This document shows positions 54,090 to 62,454 of a DNA stretch of 64,000 nucleotides, piece by piece; positions within the stretch are counted from its first letter, which is position 1, and every line of letters begins with the position of its first letter. The stretch is taken from positions 1 to 64,000 of the forward strand of contig JAFLRZ010000002.1 in NCBI GenBank assembly GCA_022511225.1, in the 5' to 3' direction. This stretch comes from Eubacterium sp. (GTDB lineage: Bacteria > Bacillota > Clostridia > Oscillospirales > Acutalibacteraceae). Under the pieces are notes generated by a model. It ran no database searches. It was not told where the DNA came from and saw nothing but the letters and a program-made list of their open reading frames with translations. A program made the position numbers and the translations under genes.

Positions 54090-55097
54090 TTAATGAATGT
54101 TATTGTAGTAACTTATTTTTCCGTTATCGTCAATTACAGCGACTATTCCGTTTTCGATACCTGTTACAAGAATTGCCGAACGTGCGACGCGTGTTATTCT
54201 TCTCAGCGTTCTTTTATCGGTTTGCTCATAATTGTTTGTGACAACACAAACATCGGGGTTAAGAGTTTTGAGCCAGTCGGACGTAGTCGAGCCGCTGTAG
54301 CTATGATGACCCACTTTCAGCAAATCAACCTTTCCGATAAGAGGCGCAAGGCGGTCCTCGTCACCGTTAAAATTATCTATATCACCTGCGAGAAATACTT
54401 TTGCACCGTTTTTCTCTATCAAAACGCCTAAGGAATTATCGTTTTCGCCAACCTTTTCAGTATTGTTATCCTTTGTGTTTAATAAGGTAATAGTGAAATT
54501 GCCGAGTGAAAAAGATTTTTCTTCAATATTCGATATGATGGGAACATTTTTTTCTTCAAGAGCGTTTACCATCTGCTCATAAACCTCTTTATTATCCCAC
54601 TTCTCAATCTCATAATCTCTAATCTGAGCTTCATCATATACTTTCAGGTATGCCCTGCCGATTTTGACTGACTCATCAGCTATCACGGTATCAAATCCTC
54701 CGATATGATCCGAGTGGCTATGAGTACCAAGAACAAAATCAAGATTAACAATACCGTTTTTATCCGAAGCATTTGCCTTCAGATATTCAAGCACCATATC
54801 TTCATATCCGTCATAAGCAAGCTCGGCAAAGCCCCTTGGATTATCACTGTCTTCTGCACAGTCAATCAAAGCATATAAGCCGTTGCTTTCAAGCACAATT
54901 GCATCAGAGCTTGCGGTGCTCAGAAAATGAATAGCATCCCTGCTTTCATTATTTTTTTCAAAATGAGTAACATCAAGCTTTTCTCTGTTACCCTTAATGT
55001 CGCAGTGACTTTTTACCGCAACTGCGGATACGGCAGTACCGCACACAATCACGGTAAAGCAAACGGCGCCTATTAATGCTTTAATTTTCGTTTTCAT
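54090..55097 (-). CDS. Exported ComEC-type metallo-beta-lactamase-fold hydrolase
   Basis: A 335-residue protein with a short basic start and a membrane or signal segment (about 6-28). It then has the beta-lactamase fold of ComEC/Rec2-like hydrolases: THSHSDHIGGFD (metal site), FLAGDIDN and VGHHSYSGSTT. The free-standing form without the ComEC channel is secreted or membrane-tethered; related proteins are proposed to be nucleases or phosphodiesterases. It sits in the sulfatase/GH2 cluster, which does not match a DNA-uptake role. The actual substrate is open. Confidence 0.82.
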   Translation of the reverse strand: MKTKIKALIGAVCFTVIVCGTAVSAVAVKSHCDIKGNREKLDVTHFEKNNESRDAIHFLSTASSDAIVLESNGLYALIDCAEDSDNPRGFAELAYDGYEDMVLEYLKANASDKNGIVNLDFVLGTHSHSDHIGGFDTVIADESVKIGRAYLKVYDEAQIRDYEIEKWDNKEVYEQMVNALEEKNVPIISNIEEKSFSLGNFTITLLNTKDNNTEKVGENDNSLGVLIEKNGAKVFLAGDIDNFNGDEDRLAPLIGKVDLLKVGHHSYSGSTTSDWLKTLNPDVCVVTNNYEQTDKRTLRRITRVARSAILVTGIENGIVAVIDDNGKISYYNNIH

Positions 55098-55135
55098 AAT
55101 TACCTCGATAAAACTTTTTTATGTTTCAGAAGTAC

Positions 55136-56593
55136 TTAGTTATTGTCAGCGCCCTGTTCTGTAAGCTTTTCACGCTGTTCAAGAACTGCATTGTGAATAT
55201 CGTCCTTAGTTTTGCCTGTTAACTTGTATGTAAAGAAAGGAACACCTGCAAGGAACATCATAATTCCGTGGAAAATTGTATAGAAGAAAAGAAGCGCAAC
55301 TTTAGTTTCAAAGGTCTGGTCATTATAAACCAAGCCTTCAGCCGTTTCGAGAGGACGTATATAACCGATAAGCGAGCCCTTGTCGAAAAGGATTTGCGGA
55401 GCTATTGCACCTGCAATTGCACTGCTGATAGTTGTTCCTATGCCGAGAACAAACGGCAAGCTTGCGTCAAGTCGTTTGCCCTTTGTCTGAAGCTCAAGAG
55501 ATTCAAGAACGTCAGCCTGAAACATTGTTGGGAGAAGGTTAGAGGCACCGAACTGAAGACCGATTAAGAACAGTGCGATAACGAATAAAATCTGTAGAAC
55601 TCCGCTTCCGTTTTTGAAATAAAGATAACCTACACCGAATGCAAGAGTATTGATGATTACAGAGTAAATACCGCTTGCTATATAGAGAACACGGGAGTTG
55701 AATTTCTTTAAAAGGAAGTTAATGACGAGCATACCTACCGCTGTGCCGATTCCCGTGGGAAGACCGAAGAGAATGAATTTAGAAGGACTTCCCAAAAGCG
55801 CAACTGCAAGATAGATTCCCATATAAGTTGCAATATTTCTGAAGGTTTTAACAAAATCGGAAATAATAATCGTCCAGGCGTACTTGTTTCTAAGGACATC
55901 AAGAATTCCGATAAGGGGATTTTTTCTTTCCTGAGAGCAGGCAACTCTCTCTTTAAGAAGCTTCATAGCGAAAAGCATTGAAATTATTCCGCAGGCACTG
56001 CAAAGACCCGCACCGACAATATATTGCAATGCAAGATTGTTTTTCCAGATAATATCCAGAACAAGAATTACAACCAAGGGTGCAGAGTTGCCAACCGCAG
56101 AGGAAATGCTTCTGAACGAAATAACGTTGTCACGCTCTTTAAGGTTGGGGGTCATAAAGTTAGCAACCATATTAAGACAACCGCAAAAGTTAGTTGCTAT
56201 TGTCCAGCCGAGAGCCACTATCATAAGATATGCAAAAAGCATATTTCCGCTAAGAAAACTCGGTGCTACAAAGCTAAGCACTAAAAGAATACCTGCCGGG
56301 ATGGTTGCGTAAATTATAAGCGGACGAAATTTTCCCGATTTTGAGGGCTTTCTTCCATCAATATACATTGAAATAAAGAAGTTAATAATAAATCCTGCAA
56401 TTGGAAGCACGGTGTTGAAAATTGAAATGTAATCCTTATGTATTTGCAGGACATCTGACAAGTAATTATTTCTGTAATTACCTATCATACCTGTCATCAT
56501 TGTGTAGAAGAAAACCGATGCAACATACATAATGAATTCAGGCTTCTTCACGTGTTTTTGGGTGTTAGAAGCTGTTAATATGTTTTCTGACAT
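55136..56593 (-). CDS. GPH/MFS-family sugar symporter (B)
   Basis: A 485-residue transporter with about 12 hydrophobic helices. The weakly conserved GPH motif appears as FISMYIDGRKPSKSGKFRPLI (about 74-94) and NLKERDNVISFRS (about 150-162). It is the first gene of the six-gene cluster. It shares layout but little close sequence with the second symporter at the end of the cluster. Two transporters in one cluster suggest separate substrates, for example an intact conjugate and a released sugar. Specificity not inferred. Confidence 0.85.
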   Translation of the reverse strand: MSENILTASNTQKHVKKPEFIMYVASVFFYTMMTGMIGNYRNNYLSDVLQIHKDYISIFNTVLPIAGFIINFFISMYIDGRKPSKSGKFRPLIIYATIPAGILLVLSFVAPSFLSGNMLFAYLMIVALGWTIATNFCGCLNMVANFMTPNLKERDNVISFRSISSAVGNSAPLVVILVLDIIWKNNLALQYIVGAGLCSACGIISMLFAMKLLKERVACSQERKNPLIGILDVLRNKYAWTIIISDFVKTFRNIATYMGIYLAVALLGSPSKFILFGLPTGIGTAVGMLVINFLLKKFNSRVLYIASGIYSVIINTLAFGVGYLYFKNGSGVLQILFVIALFLIGLQFGASNLLPTMFQADVLESLELQTKGKRLDASLPFVLGIGTTISSAIAGAIAPQILFDKGSLIGYIRPLETAEGLVYNDQTFETKVALLFFYTIFHGIMMFLAGVPFFTYKLTGKTKDDIHNAVLEQREKLTEQGADNN

Positions 56594-56732
56594 GAAAATT
56601 TCCCCTTTATATAAATGTTTTTATACATAGTTAGAATAACATTTATTTTATATAACTGTCAATTAACAGGATTTACAAAAATATATACTGTTTATTGTTG
56701 ATAGATAATAAATATCAAACCGTATAAGGCGA

Positions 56733-56769
56733 AAAAATACCGCAGACCTTATAAAAGGCTTGCGGTTTT
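56733..56769 (-). terminator. Terminator of the acetyltransferase gene
   Basis: CCGCA...AAGG and its partner ACCTT...TGCGG (56740-56750 with 56755-56765) form an imperfect stem with a T6 run on the minus strand. Confidence 0.75.
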
Positions 56770-56771
56770 TC

Positions 56772-57374
56772 TCATTTATACGTTCCTGTATACGTAGGAT
56801 ACCTGTTTTTATCTTCTTCTGTAATCTGTCTGAGTATCTTACACGGAACACCGACTGCAACAACGTTCGGTGGAATATCCTTTTTTACTACACTTCCTGC
56901 TCCGATAACCGAGTTATCCCCTATCGTCACACCTGCAAGAATTGTTGACGATGCACCTATCCACACGTTATTGCCGACAGTAATAGGCTTGGCAACCTCG
57001 ACTCCTGCTTTTCGCTGTTCGGGGTCAATGGAATGTTCCGCCGTAGTAAAGCAGCAGTTAGGCGCAACAAAAACGTTATCACCAAAAGTAACCTTTGCAC
57101 CGTCGGTTATAATCAAATTATGATTAGAATAAAAATTGTCACCGAGCGTAATGTTATATCCGTAATCACACCAAAAAGGAGGAGTTATGATTACGTCTTT
57201 ACCGATTTTGCCGATTAATTCATCAAGAATCTTCCTTTGCTCCTCACGGTCGTTCGGGGATAATTGATTATACCTATAGCACTTTTCCTTGCACTTCTCT
57301 ATTTCTCTTTCAAAATCGGGATTATAGCACCCCTGAAAGTAGCAGTTTATCGGCACAATCGGTCTGTCAGACAT
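56772..57374 (-). CDS. Maltose/galactoside O-acetyltransferase-like hexapeptide transferase
   Basis: A 200-residue LacA/Maa-type enzyme that moves acetyl from acetyl-CoA to a sugar hydroxyl. The N-terminal helical cap (EREIEKCKEKCYRYNQLSPNDREEQRKILDELIG) precedes a left-handed beta-helix of hexapeptide repeats. The catalytic His lies in FTTAEHSIDPEQR. The C-terminal VIGAGSVVKKDIPPNVVAVGVPCKILR is typical. Length and layout are normal. It forms its own unit downstream of the sugar cluster; such enzymes often detoxify non-metabolised sugars. Confidence 0.9.
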   Translation of the reverse strand: MSDRPIVPINCYFQGCYNPDFEREIEKCKEKCYRYNQLSPNDREEQRKILDELIGKIGKDVIITPPFWCDYGYNITLGDNFYSNHNLIITDGAKVTFGDNVFVAPNCCFTTAEHSIDPEQRKAGVEVAKPITVGNNVWIGASSTILAGVTIGDNSVIGAGSVVKKDIPPNVVAVGVPCKILRQITEEDKNRYPTYTGTYK

Positions 57375-57443
57375 AACGTTATCATCCTTTATATAATCAT
57401 TTCAATTATATTATGGCATATACGCTACGCGATTTCAATATAA

Positions 57444-58028
57444 TTATTCCGCTTTAAGAGCCTTTTCAGATGCTTCATCTCTTGCTTTGATATTCTTTGC
57501 AAAGATAAGCTTGAAAATCGTTCTTGTAAGCGGCTGGATAAAGAATAGTTGTGAAAAGAACGCAAAAGGAAAGTTATAGCAAACAAGCTTTAACCAATCT
57601 GCGAGCAAAGCTACGAAGTTAAAGCCCTCATAGTATGGATAATAAAGAAATGCTGCAATCAAGCTCATTGCAGGGCACATTAATCCTACTGTTGCACAAA
57701 TGATAGCTGTTTCAAAAAGCATAGGATGATCCTTGCGTGGATCGAATACTCTTGATGCAAGCTTAAATGAAAGTGGACTTCCCATAATAATCTCAAGGCA
57801 GTATGCAAATGCAAATTCTACAACTACTACTGTCCAGATAGGAACGAATCTGCCGAACATATATACTCCGCCCTGATTGCTGACAGCTTCGATAACTCCT
57901 GATGCATTGTTGATTGCTTTAAGCGTCGCACCATTCACTACATAAAGACTGTAAAACACATAAGCATGCACTGTAATAATTACAGTGATTAATGCAAATA
58001 TCATTCTTTGAAATTGATTCCTTGGCAT
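57444..58028 (-). CDS. DUF2798 four-helix membrane protein
   Basis: A 194-residue protein made of two DUF2798-type units, each a pair of membrane helices, starting MPRNQFQRMIFALITVIITVHAYVFYSLYV. Function is unknown in the family. The start is at ATG 58028, preceded by GGAAGG; an earlier ATG would add 12 basic residues. A GC-poor upstream region (58029-58240) presumably holds its promoter. No operon partner is evident. Confidence 0.8.
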   Translation of the reverse strand: MPRNQFQRMIFALITVIITVHAYVFYSLYVVNGATLKAINNASGVIEAVSNQGGVYMFGRFVPIWTVVVVEFAFAYCLEIIMGSPLSFKLASRVFDPRKDHPMLFETAIICATVGLMCPAMSLIAAFLYYPYYEGFNFVALLADWLKLVCYNFPFAFFSQLFFIQPLTRTIFKLIFAKNIKARDEASEKALKAE

Positions 58029-58242
58029 AAATAAAACCTTCCTTTTCCGAAAACGAAACGACACAAGATACAGCCTGTAATGTACTTTTGATATGAATAC
58101 AAAATAAACATTTGTACCGTAATCAGATTTACATGCAAAGGCAATACTTGTGTCGTTAATGTTTTCAATTATTAATTTTTTAGTATTTTATCACACACTG
58201 TTTCAATTTGTCAAAGGTGAATTTTATTTTTTTATAAAAAAC

Positions 58243-58271
58243 AAGTGCAGTACAAACATCGTACTGCACTT
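58243..58271 (-). terminator. Terminator of the G5/3D-domain gene
   Basis: AAGTGCAGTAC and GTACTGCACTT form a perfect 11-bp stem with a 7-base loop; on the minus strand a T run (GTTTTTTATAAA) follows. Confidence 0.88.
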
Positions 58272-58288
58272 AATTATTGTAATTACTT

Positions 58289-59527
58289 TTACCATCCTAA
58301 GCGGACAATCTCTATAGAACACGGACCTGTGCCATATTTGTAGCACGCTGCATGTCCCTCAGGAGTGAATATATCTATTCTGCCTACTGATGAAAGTCCT
58401 GATCCGCCGCGGTCAACTACAGTATAGTTTACACCGTCAACGTTGATTACTGTGCCGAGCGGAAGCCAGTTGCACGCAATATAGTACGGATTTTTCATAC
58501 CGTTAGTAATTTTTTTACCGCTTGCAGTAATTCCTCTTGAATTACCGTTGCAGGCTGCACAAGCACAATAATGTGTGTATCTGCCTGTAATTTTCTGCCC
58601 TAAGGAATAGCCGTTTTTAGACTTAATGCCGTTCGGCTTTATAGAGGAAGTGCCCTTTGCTTTTTTGGTTCCGACATTCATAACTGCATTTACAGGTGCT
58701 TTTACAGTCATGCGGGAAATCTCAGTCTGTTCAAAAGCCTTACCATCTACGTACTTAACCTTATAGCTTATTTTATCCTCGCCCTTAACACCCTCTACTA
58801 CAGTTTCTGTTTCACCCTGAAGCATTGAGGAATCCTTCTTTTCAATTGTTTTGTAGGCAGTTTTAACTGTCTTTTCTACTGTCTTGTAGCTTACTCGGTA
58901 AACACGTACCTTCATATCAGCCTTAAGCTCGGTATCAAGTGAAGGCTTTGTGTAATCGTCTTCGCCGAGTGTAATCTGGGCAAGATTAAGCAAGTCCTTA
59001 ACTGTGCCCTCGCAAATAGCGTATTTAGCGCTTTTGCCGTCAGCCTTAAGAACGACTGACTTTGCCGATTTAATGGTTATTACCATACCGGACTGAATAA
59101 CGTCATCCTTCTGATGACTAAGCTTGTCATAATCATTTACTGTAATTCCAAGCTCCTGCAGTGCTTCGCCTACTGTGTCGGCATACACGCTGTAAGTGTT
59201 GATAGATGAGTCAAATTCGATATTTACACTCTTTAATCTATCAATATTGATTGTGCCACCCTCGCCTGCTACAAACTGACTTAAATCAAGTTTGTCACTC
59301 TGTACTAAGACGATGTTTGCTTGTGACAGGATTTCGATTGCTTCCGTCTCATTAGTCGTAACGGCAATAGTATCGTTATCAACCTTAATTTCTACGTTGT
59401 ACTGATTTGATAAATCAGCAAAAGTTGTAGTTGCAAAGAATGCAGTGATAAGAACGAGTGCCATTACTACCGCCAGGATTGTTCGGGCGACGCCCTTTAA
59501 CCCCTTAGGTGTTGATTGGTTTTCCAT
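58289..59527 (-). CDS. G5 and 3D-domain cell-wall protein (RpfB/YabE-like)
   Basis: A 412-residue exported wall-remodelling protein. A membrane or signal segment lies at about 15-38. Two DUF348 (ubiquitin-like) units (about 42-100 and 105-200) are followed by a G5 domain (about 205-275). A 3D domain (about 310-412) has the three acidic residues of VVDRGGS and RIDIF and the ending HAACYKYGTGPCSIEIV. The 3D domain is a MltA-type double-psi barrel lytic transglycosylase fold. RpfB/YabE-type proteins cut peptidoglycan during growth resumption or spore outgrowth. A consensus promoter and long structured leader precede it. Confidence 0.92.
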   Translation of the reverse strand: MENQSTPKGLKGVARTILAVVMALVLITAFFATTTFADLSNQYNVEIKVDNDTIAVTTNETEAIEILSQANIVLVQSDKLDLSQFVAGEGGTINIDRLKSVNIEFDSSINTYSVYADTVGEALQELGITVNDYDKLSHQKDDVIQSGMVITIKSAKSVVLKADGKSAKYAICEGTVKDLLNLAQITLGEDDYTKPSLDTELKADMKVRVYRVSYKTVEKTVKTAYKTIEKKDSSMLQGETETVVEGVKGEDKISYKVKYVDGKAFEQTEISRMTVKAPVNAVMNVGTKKAKGTSSIKPNGIKSKNGYSLGQKITGRYTHYCACAACNGNSRGITASGKKITNGMKNPYYIACNWLPLGTVINVDGVNYTVVDRGGSGLSSVGRIDIFTPEGHAACYKYGTGPCSIEIVRLGW

Positions 59528-59544
59528 CTTAATCTCCTTTGTTC

Positions 59545-59693
59545 TTCGGAAATATTAGGGCTACAGGCATTTCTGCCTTGCTTGAATTTAGTTCCTAATA
59601 TCTGTGCAGTTATTTTTTGCACAAAACAGAAGTTAGTAAAATTTTCTGCTTCAGTGGTAAGAAGTACCACCTATCCGTTAGTATTTCCCCGAG
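59545..59693 (-). promoter_or_regulatory. Structured 5' leader of the G5/3D-domain gene
   Basis: The transcript has about 166 untranslated bases. Visible elements on the minus strand are a GTGGTA-CTTC-TACCAC hairpin, a paired region ATATTAGG...CCTAATAT enclosing an AGGCA-GAAA-TGCCT stem with a GNRA-type loop, and then AAAGGAG before the ATG. Leaders of rpf-type genes often carry c-di-AMP (ydaO) riboswitches, but the conserved ydaO core was not recognised. The element is left unnamed. Confidence 0.5.
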
Positions 59694-59700
59694 CATTAGC

Positions 59701-59730
59701 ATTATAGTCACAAGGTGCATAAGGTGTCAA
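59701..59730 (-). promoter_or_regulatory. Consensus promoter of the G5/3D-domain gene
   Basis: On the minus strand TTGACA (59730-59725), 18 bases and TATAAT (59706-59701) match both hexamers exactly. The remaining gap to 60046 is AT-rich and holds no convincing gene; a 67-codon frame at 59828-60031 has no ribosome site. Confidence 0.85.
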
Positions 59731-60045
59731 CAATTTTTAATGTTGATTTTTGTATATTGTGCACAAAAGGATTAATCTGTATATATGTAAAGCGAAAAGC
59801 ATATACCACATCTTGTGGTTATATAATTTAGCGCTTTAGCTCGTTAATACAAAATTTTGTTAAAACCTCAAAAAATCGCTTAAAATTCTTTTGCATTTTG
59901 TAACAATTATAATTTACAATTGATGCAAAATTTGTCATTACACAATATATAGTATATATTTCAAATATTTCAAATATTTGATACAATATACAGATTAAAA
60001 ATATTTTTATTCCAAATAGACATTTGCGCACGCTTTTGTCTAACA

Positions 60046-60089
60046 GAAAAAGACAGTCTGCCTAACCAATCAGGTTAAACAGACTGTCT
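60046..60089 (-). terminator. Terminator of the pseudosortase operon
   Basis: AGACAGTCTG and CAGACTGTCT arms continue into TAACC/GGTTA with T5 on the minus strand. It lies 44 bases past the last gene of the operon. Confidence 0.82.
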
Positions 60090-60132
60090 GCACTATTATA
60101 TATTATAATAATTATAAGTATTAAAAACTATA

Positions 60133-60960
60133 TTAGTTATCCATCATTCTTTTCTTAATGACAGCAGAATTGGTCTTTACCGCACCGTAAACGGCAAGTG
60201 CGCTTATTATAGCTCCAATCATAATTATGAATATAAAATCAAGTCTTATAGCATTAACAAACGCATCTGCATAAATCTGCGGAGTAATCATTATGCCCTT
60301 GCCGACGCCTGCTGCAATTCCTATTATTCCGAACAGAACAAGACTGAAGCCACAACAGCTGATTGATGCAAAAAGCTGAGAAAGCAGATTCTCTCTCTTA
60401 GTGAAAATTACTATGATAGCAGCTATTGGAACAATAACAAAAAGTAATCCCAAAGATATAATTCCCGAACTTTTTTGAGATACGTCATCAATGAAGAAAT
60501 AAAGCGACTCCAAATTAGAAATTCCATAGCAGTCAGAATAAATTTCAGCCGCCCTTTGAGCTGCCATGTGAACTGCATCGCTGTCATATTTTATGTTACT
60601 GCCGTCAAGATACTCTTTACACAGCTTTTCATATACCTCTATTTTATCAATATTGTACATAGAGGCATCCTGATTTTTATACATTCTGTCAACTGCAGTT
60701 TCTGTAAGAATAAATTTGTCATTCGCAGCCTGATAAATTCTTGCAGGAATACCTGTTTCTTCCTCAAGGCTTTTAAGCATAGCGTTGTAGCTTGCATCAC
60801 ACTGCTCGATAATTTTGCCTGACTGAAGAAATTTTTCCATAAAAGTGCTTCTGCAAACGGTGTATTTGAGCACTGCACCGCCGACGCTTGCAAGCATTCC
60901 GATTGCCATAATAAGTGTAAGAAGAGCACATACTATTTTTCTTGATTTTCTTAAATCCAT
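60133..60960 (-). CDS. Membrane protein of the pseudosortase operon (A)
   Basis: A 275-residue protein. One N-terminal helix (about 10-32) is followed by an extracytoplasmic helical domain (about 33-165) and three C-terminal helices (centred about 175, 205 and 245). No known family is recognised. The layout matches the protein at 62,455-63,357. A short shared pattern lies at the same place in both: EETGIPARIYQAAND here, LKTNVPTEVYMNATG there. The two are therefore probably distant paralogues. Its start follows the sortase-like gene by 9 bases. Inferred to be part of one envelope complex with its operon partners; function unknown. Confidence 0.7.
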   Translation of the reverse strand: MDLRKSRKIVCALLTLIMAIGMLASVGGAVLKYTVCRSTFMEKFLQSGKIIEQCDASYNAMLKSLEEETGIPARIYQAANDKFILTETAVDRMYKNQDASMYNIDKIEVYEKLCKEYLDGSNIKYDSDAVHMAAQRAAEIYSDCYGISNLESLYFFIDDVSQKSSGIISLGLLFVIVPIAAIIVIFTKRENLLSQLFASISCCGFSLVLFGIIGIAAGVGKGIMITPQIYADAFVNAIRLDFIFIIMIGAIISALAVYGAVKTNSAVIKKRMMDN

Positions 60961-60969
60961 AATGCCCTC

Positions 60970-61575
60970 CTACTCTGCAACCGGTGTGCCGGAAACGAGC
61001 TCACAGTTAACAGCAACGTATTCTGCCGTCATACCGACCTTGCCGTTTTTTGCCGTGCATATAGTAAGCCCTCTGCCTATACCGTTTGCAAAGCTATGCT
61101 CAGAAATTTCTCCCGAAAAGCTCTCACAGCTGACAACCTTGTACTCATAGTCTCCGTAAAACGTGCTTATATAAACGGTGTCACCATTTGTAAGGGCTCT
61201 TACCCCGTCACCGCTGTTTTTGTTGCAATATATTACTGCGTTTCCCGTTTCACTGATAAGTATACCATTGTCTATCTGGCAGAAGTTCCCCCTCGTGTTT
61301 GCATAATCGGGTGAAAATACAAGAGGAAGCTTAGTATCACCTACGGCAATACTCCCTATAGCAGTATTCGGTTTTATGACTTCTCTGATATTTTCGTTTG
61401 CACCCGCCTCTGCCGTTTTTATATCAGCCGTGCCGATTTTTGCAAATTCAACGCTATTATGATAAAAATACTGATTGCCTAAAAAAGTATATAATATGGC
61501 AGTAACAATGCATACGGCTATTATCGCAATGGTAATAGGAAGTACAAATTCTTTATTAATAAAACGTTTATTCAT
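60970..61575 (-). CDS. Sortase-fold protein lacking catalytic His and Arg (pseudosortase)
   Basis: A 201-residue protein with one N-terminal membrane helix (about 12-33) and a sortase-like beta barrel. The chain reads IGSIAVGDTKLPLVFS, GNAVIY, ALTNGDTVYISTFYGDYEYKV, then LTICTAKNG and YVAVNCEL, in sortase order. The catalytic His should follow GNxVIxG; here it is Y-C117-N118. The barrel Cys is kept (C173 in TICT), but the Arg before the last strand is E185 in TAEYVAV. Transpeptidation is therefore unlikely; a binding, scaffold or changed-chemistry role is inferred. It sits in the middle of a five-gene operon without any LPXTG substrate. Confidence 0.75.
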   Translation of the reverse strand: MNKRFINKEFVLPITIAIIAVCIVTAILYTFLGNQYFYHNSVEFAKIGTADIKTAEAGANENIREVIKPNTAIGSIAVGDTKLPLVFSPDYANTRGNFCQIDNGILISETGNAVIYCNKNSGDGVRALTNGDTVYISTFYGDYEYKVVSCESFSGEISEHSFANGIGRGLTICTAKNGKVGMTAEYVAVNCELVSGTPVAE

Positions 61576-61604
61576 TATGCTGAGATACCTTGTTTAGTGC
61601 AGAA

Positions 61605-62444
61605 TTACTTGTTCTGGGAGAGTAATGATGACTGTAGTGGATTCGTTCTCTTTTTCTTTGGCTTGTATGGAGGCGGATTAAGAAGCTTTTTGGTAAGACT
61701 GTTGTTCTTTCGTGTAATCTTATTGATTTCATGAACAGGGCCTGACATATAGTCAGACATATACTTGTCCGCCGTATCCATCATATCCTTATCGTTTTTC
61801 ATAGCTCCGAGAATGGTTACTCCGATAATATCCTGAACCTCGTTAGTTCCATCCTCATAAATCTCGTTAAGCATTTTGAAAAGCTTTTTACATTCCTGAT
61901 CGTCACCGCGTCTTATCACGTCAAGAACAACGTCAGCACCGTACTCGGTAAAGAAAGTTTCAGGAAGAAACTCGTCGTAGTCAACAATATTTTGCTTAAT
62001 AATCGGTTTCATCTGCGGAAACATCAGAGCAAAGCGATTTGCAAGAGAGTCCACGTCATAGCTTATTACACCGTTCTTTGCTTTGTTTTTTGACACTGCC
62101 TTTGGCATTTTTACCTTGTCAAAATCGACCTTTTTCTTCACACCGAAAAGAGATTTTACTTCGTCACTGATTTCGTTTGCAAACGATTTTGCATCTCTTT
62201 CTTCATAAGTATTGATATCAAACAGGCTCTTTGATACCGTACCATATTCGCTGTCAGAATTAACCTCGCCCATAACACATTCAAATGCCATAATAGTTGC
62301 CTGTGCATCATAAGTGATTTTGTATGCACCCTTGTCACTTTGAAAAGCAAGGCAGTCAAAATCCGAGATTTTGTAAAAACCAAGCTCGTCATTTACACCT
62401 TCAAGACGCTTTTCGATAATTCTGAATACTTCATTAAGCTCCAT
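61605..62444 (-). CDS. Soluble hypothetical protein of the pseudosortase operon
   Basis: A 279-residue cytosolic protein with no signal peptide. The N-terminal half (about 1-110) is alpha/beta (MELNEVFRIIEKRLEGVNDELGFYKISDF...). A conserved-looking FLPETFFTEYGADVVLDVIRRGDDQECKKLFKMLNEIYEDGTNEVQDIIGVTILG follows, then a basic Pro/Lys-rich tail (NPPPYKPKKKRTNPLQ). No family is recognised. Tight spacing (10 bases from the upstream gene, 29 to the pseudosortase) puts it in the operon. It may be the cytosolic partner of the membrane proteins. Confidence 0.7.
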   Translation of the reverse strand: MELNEVFRIIEKRLEGVNDELGFYKISDFDCLAFQSDKGAYKITYDAQATIMAFECVMGEVNSDSEYGTVSKSLFDINTYEERDAKSFANEISDEVKSLFGVKKKVDFDKVKMPKAVSKNKAKNGVISYDVDSLANRFALMFPQMKPIIKQNIVDYDEFLPETFFTEYGADVVLDVIRRGDDQECKKLFKMLNEIYEDGTNEVQDIIGVTILGAMKNDKDMMDTADKYMSDYMSGPVHEINKITRKNNSLTKKLLNPPPYKPKKKRTNPLQSSLLSQNK

Positions 62445-62454
62445 AATTTTCTCC

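Noticed and set aside
59545-59693. c-di-AMP (ydaO) riboswitch before the G5/3D-domain gene
   Set aside because: Context fits, but the conserved core sequence could not be found by eye; kept only as an unnamed structured leader.
59828-60031. A 67-codon minus-strand frame before the G5/3D gene
   Set aside because: Very AT-rich, Phe/Ile-biased composition, no ribosome site, between a terminator and a promoter.
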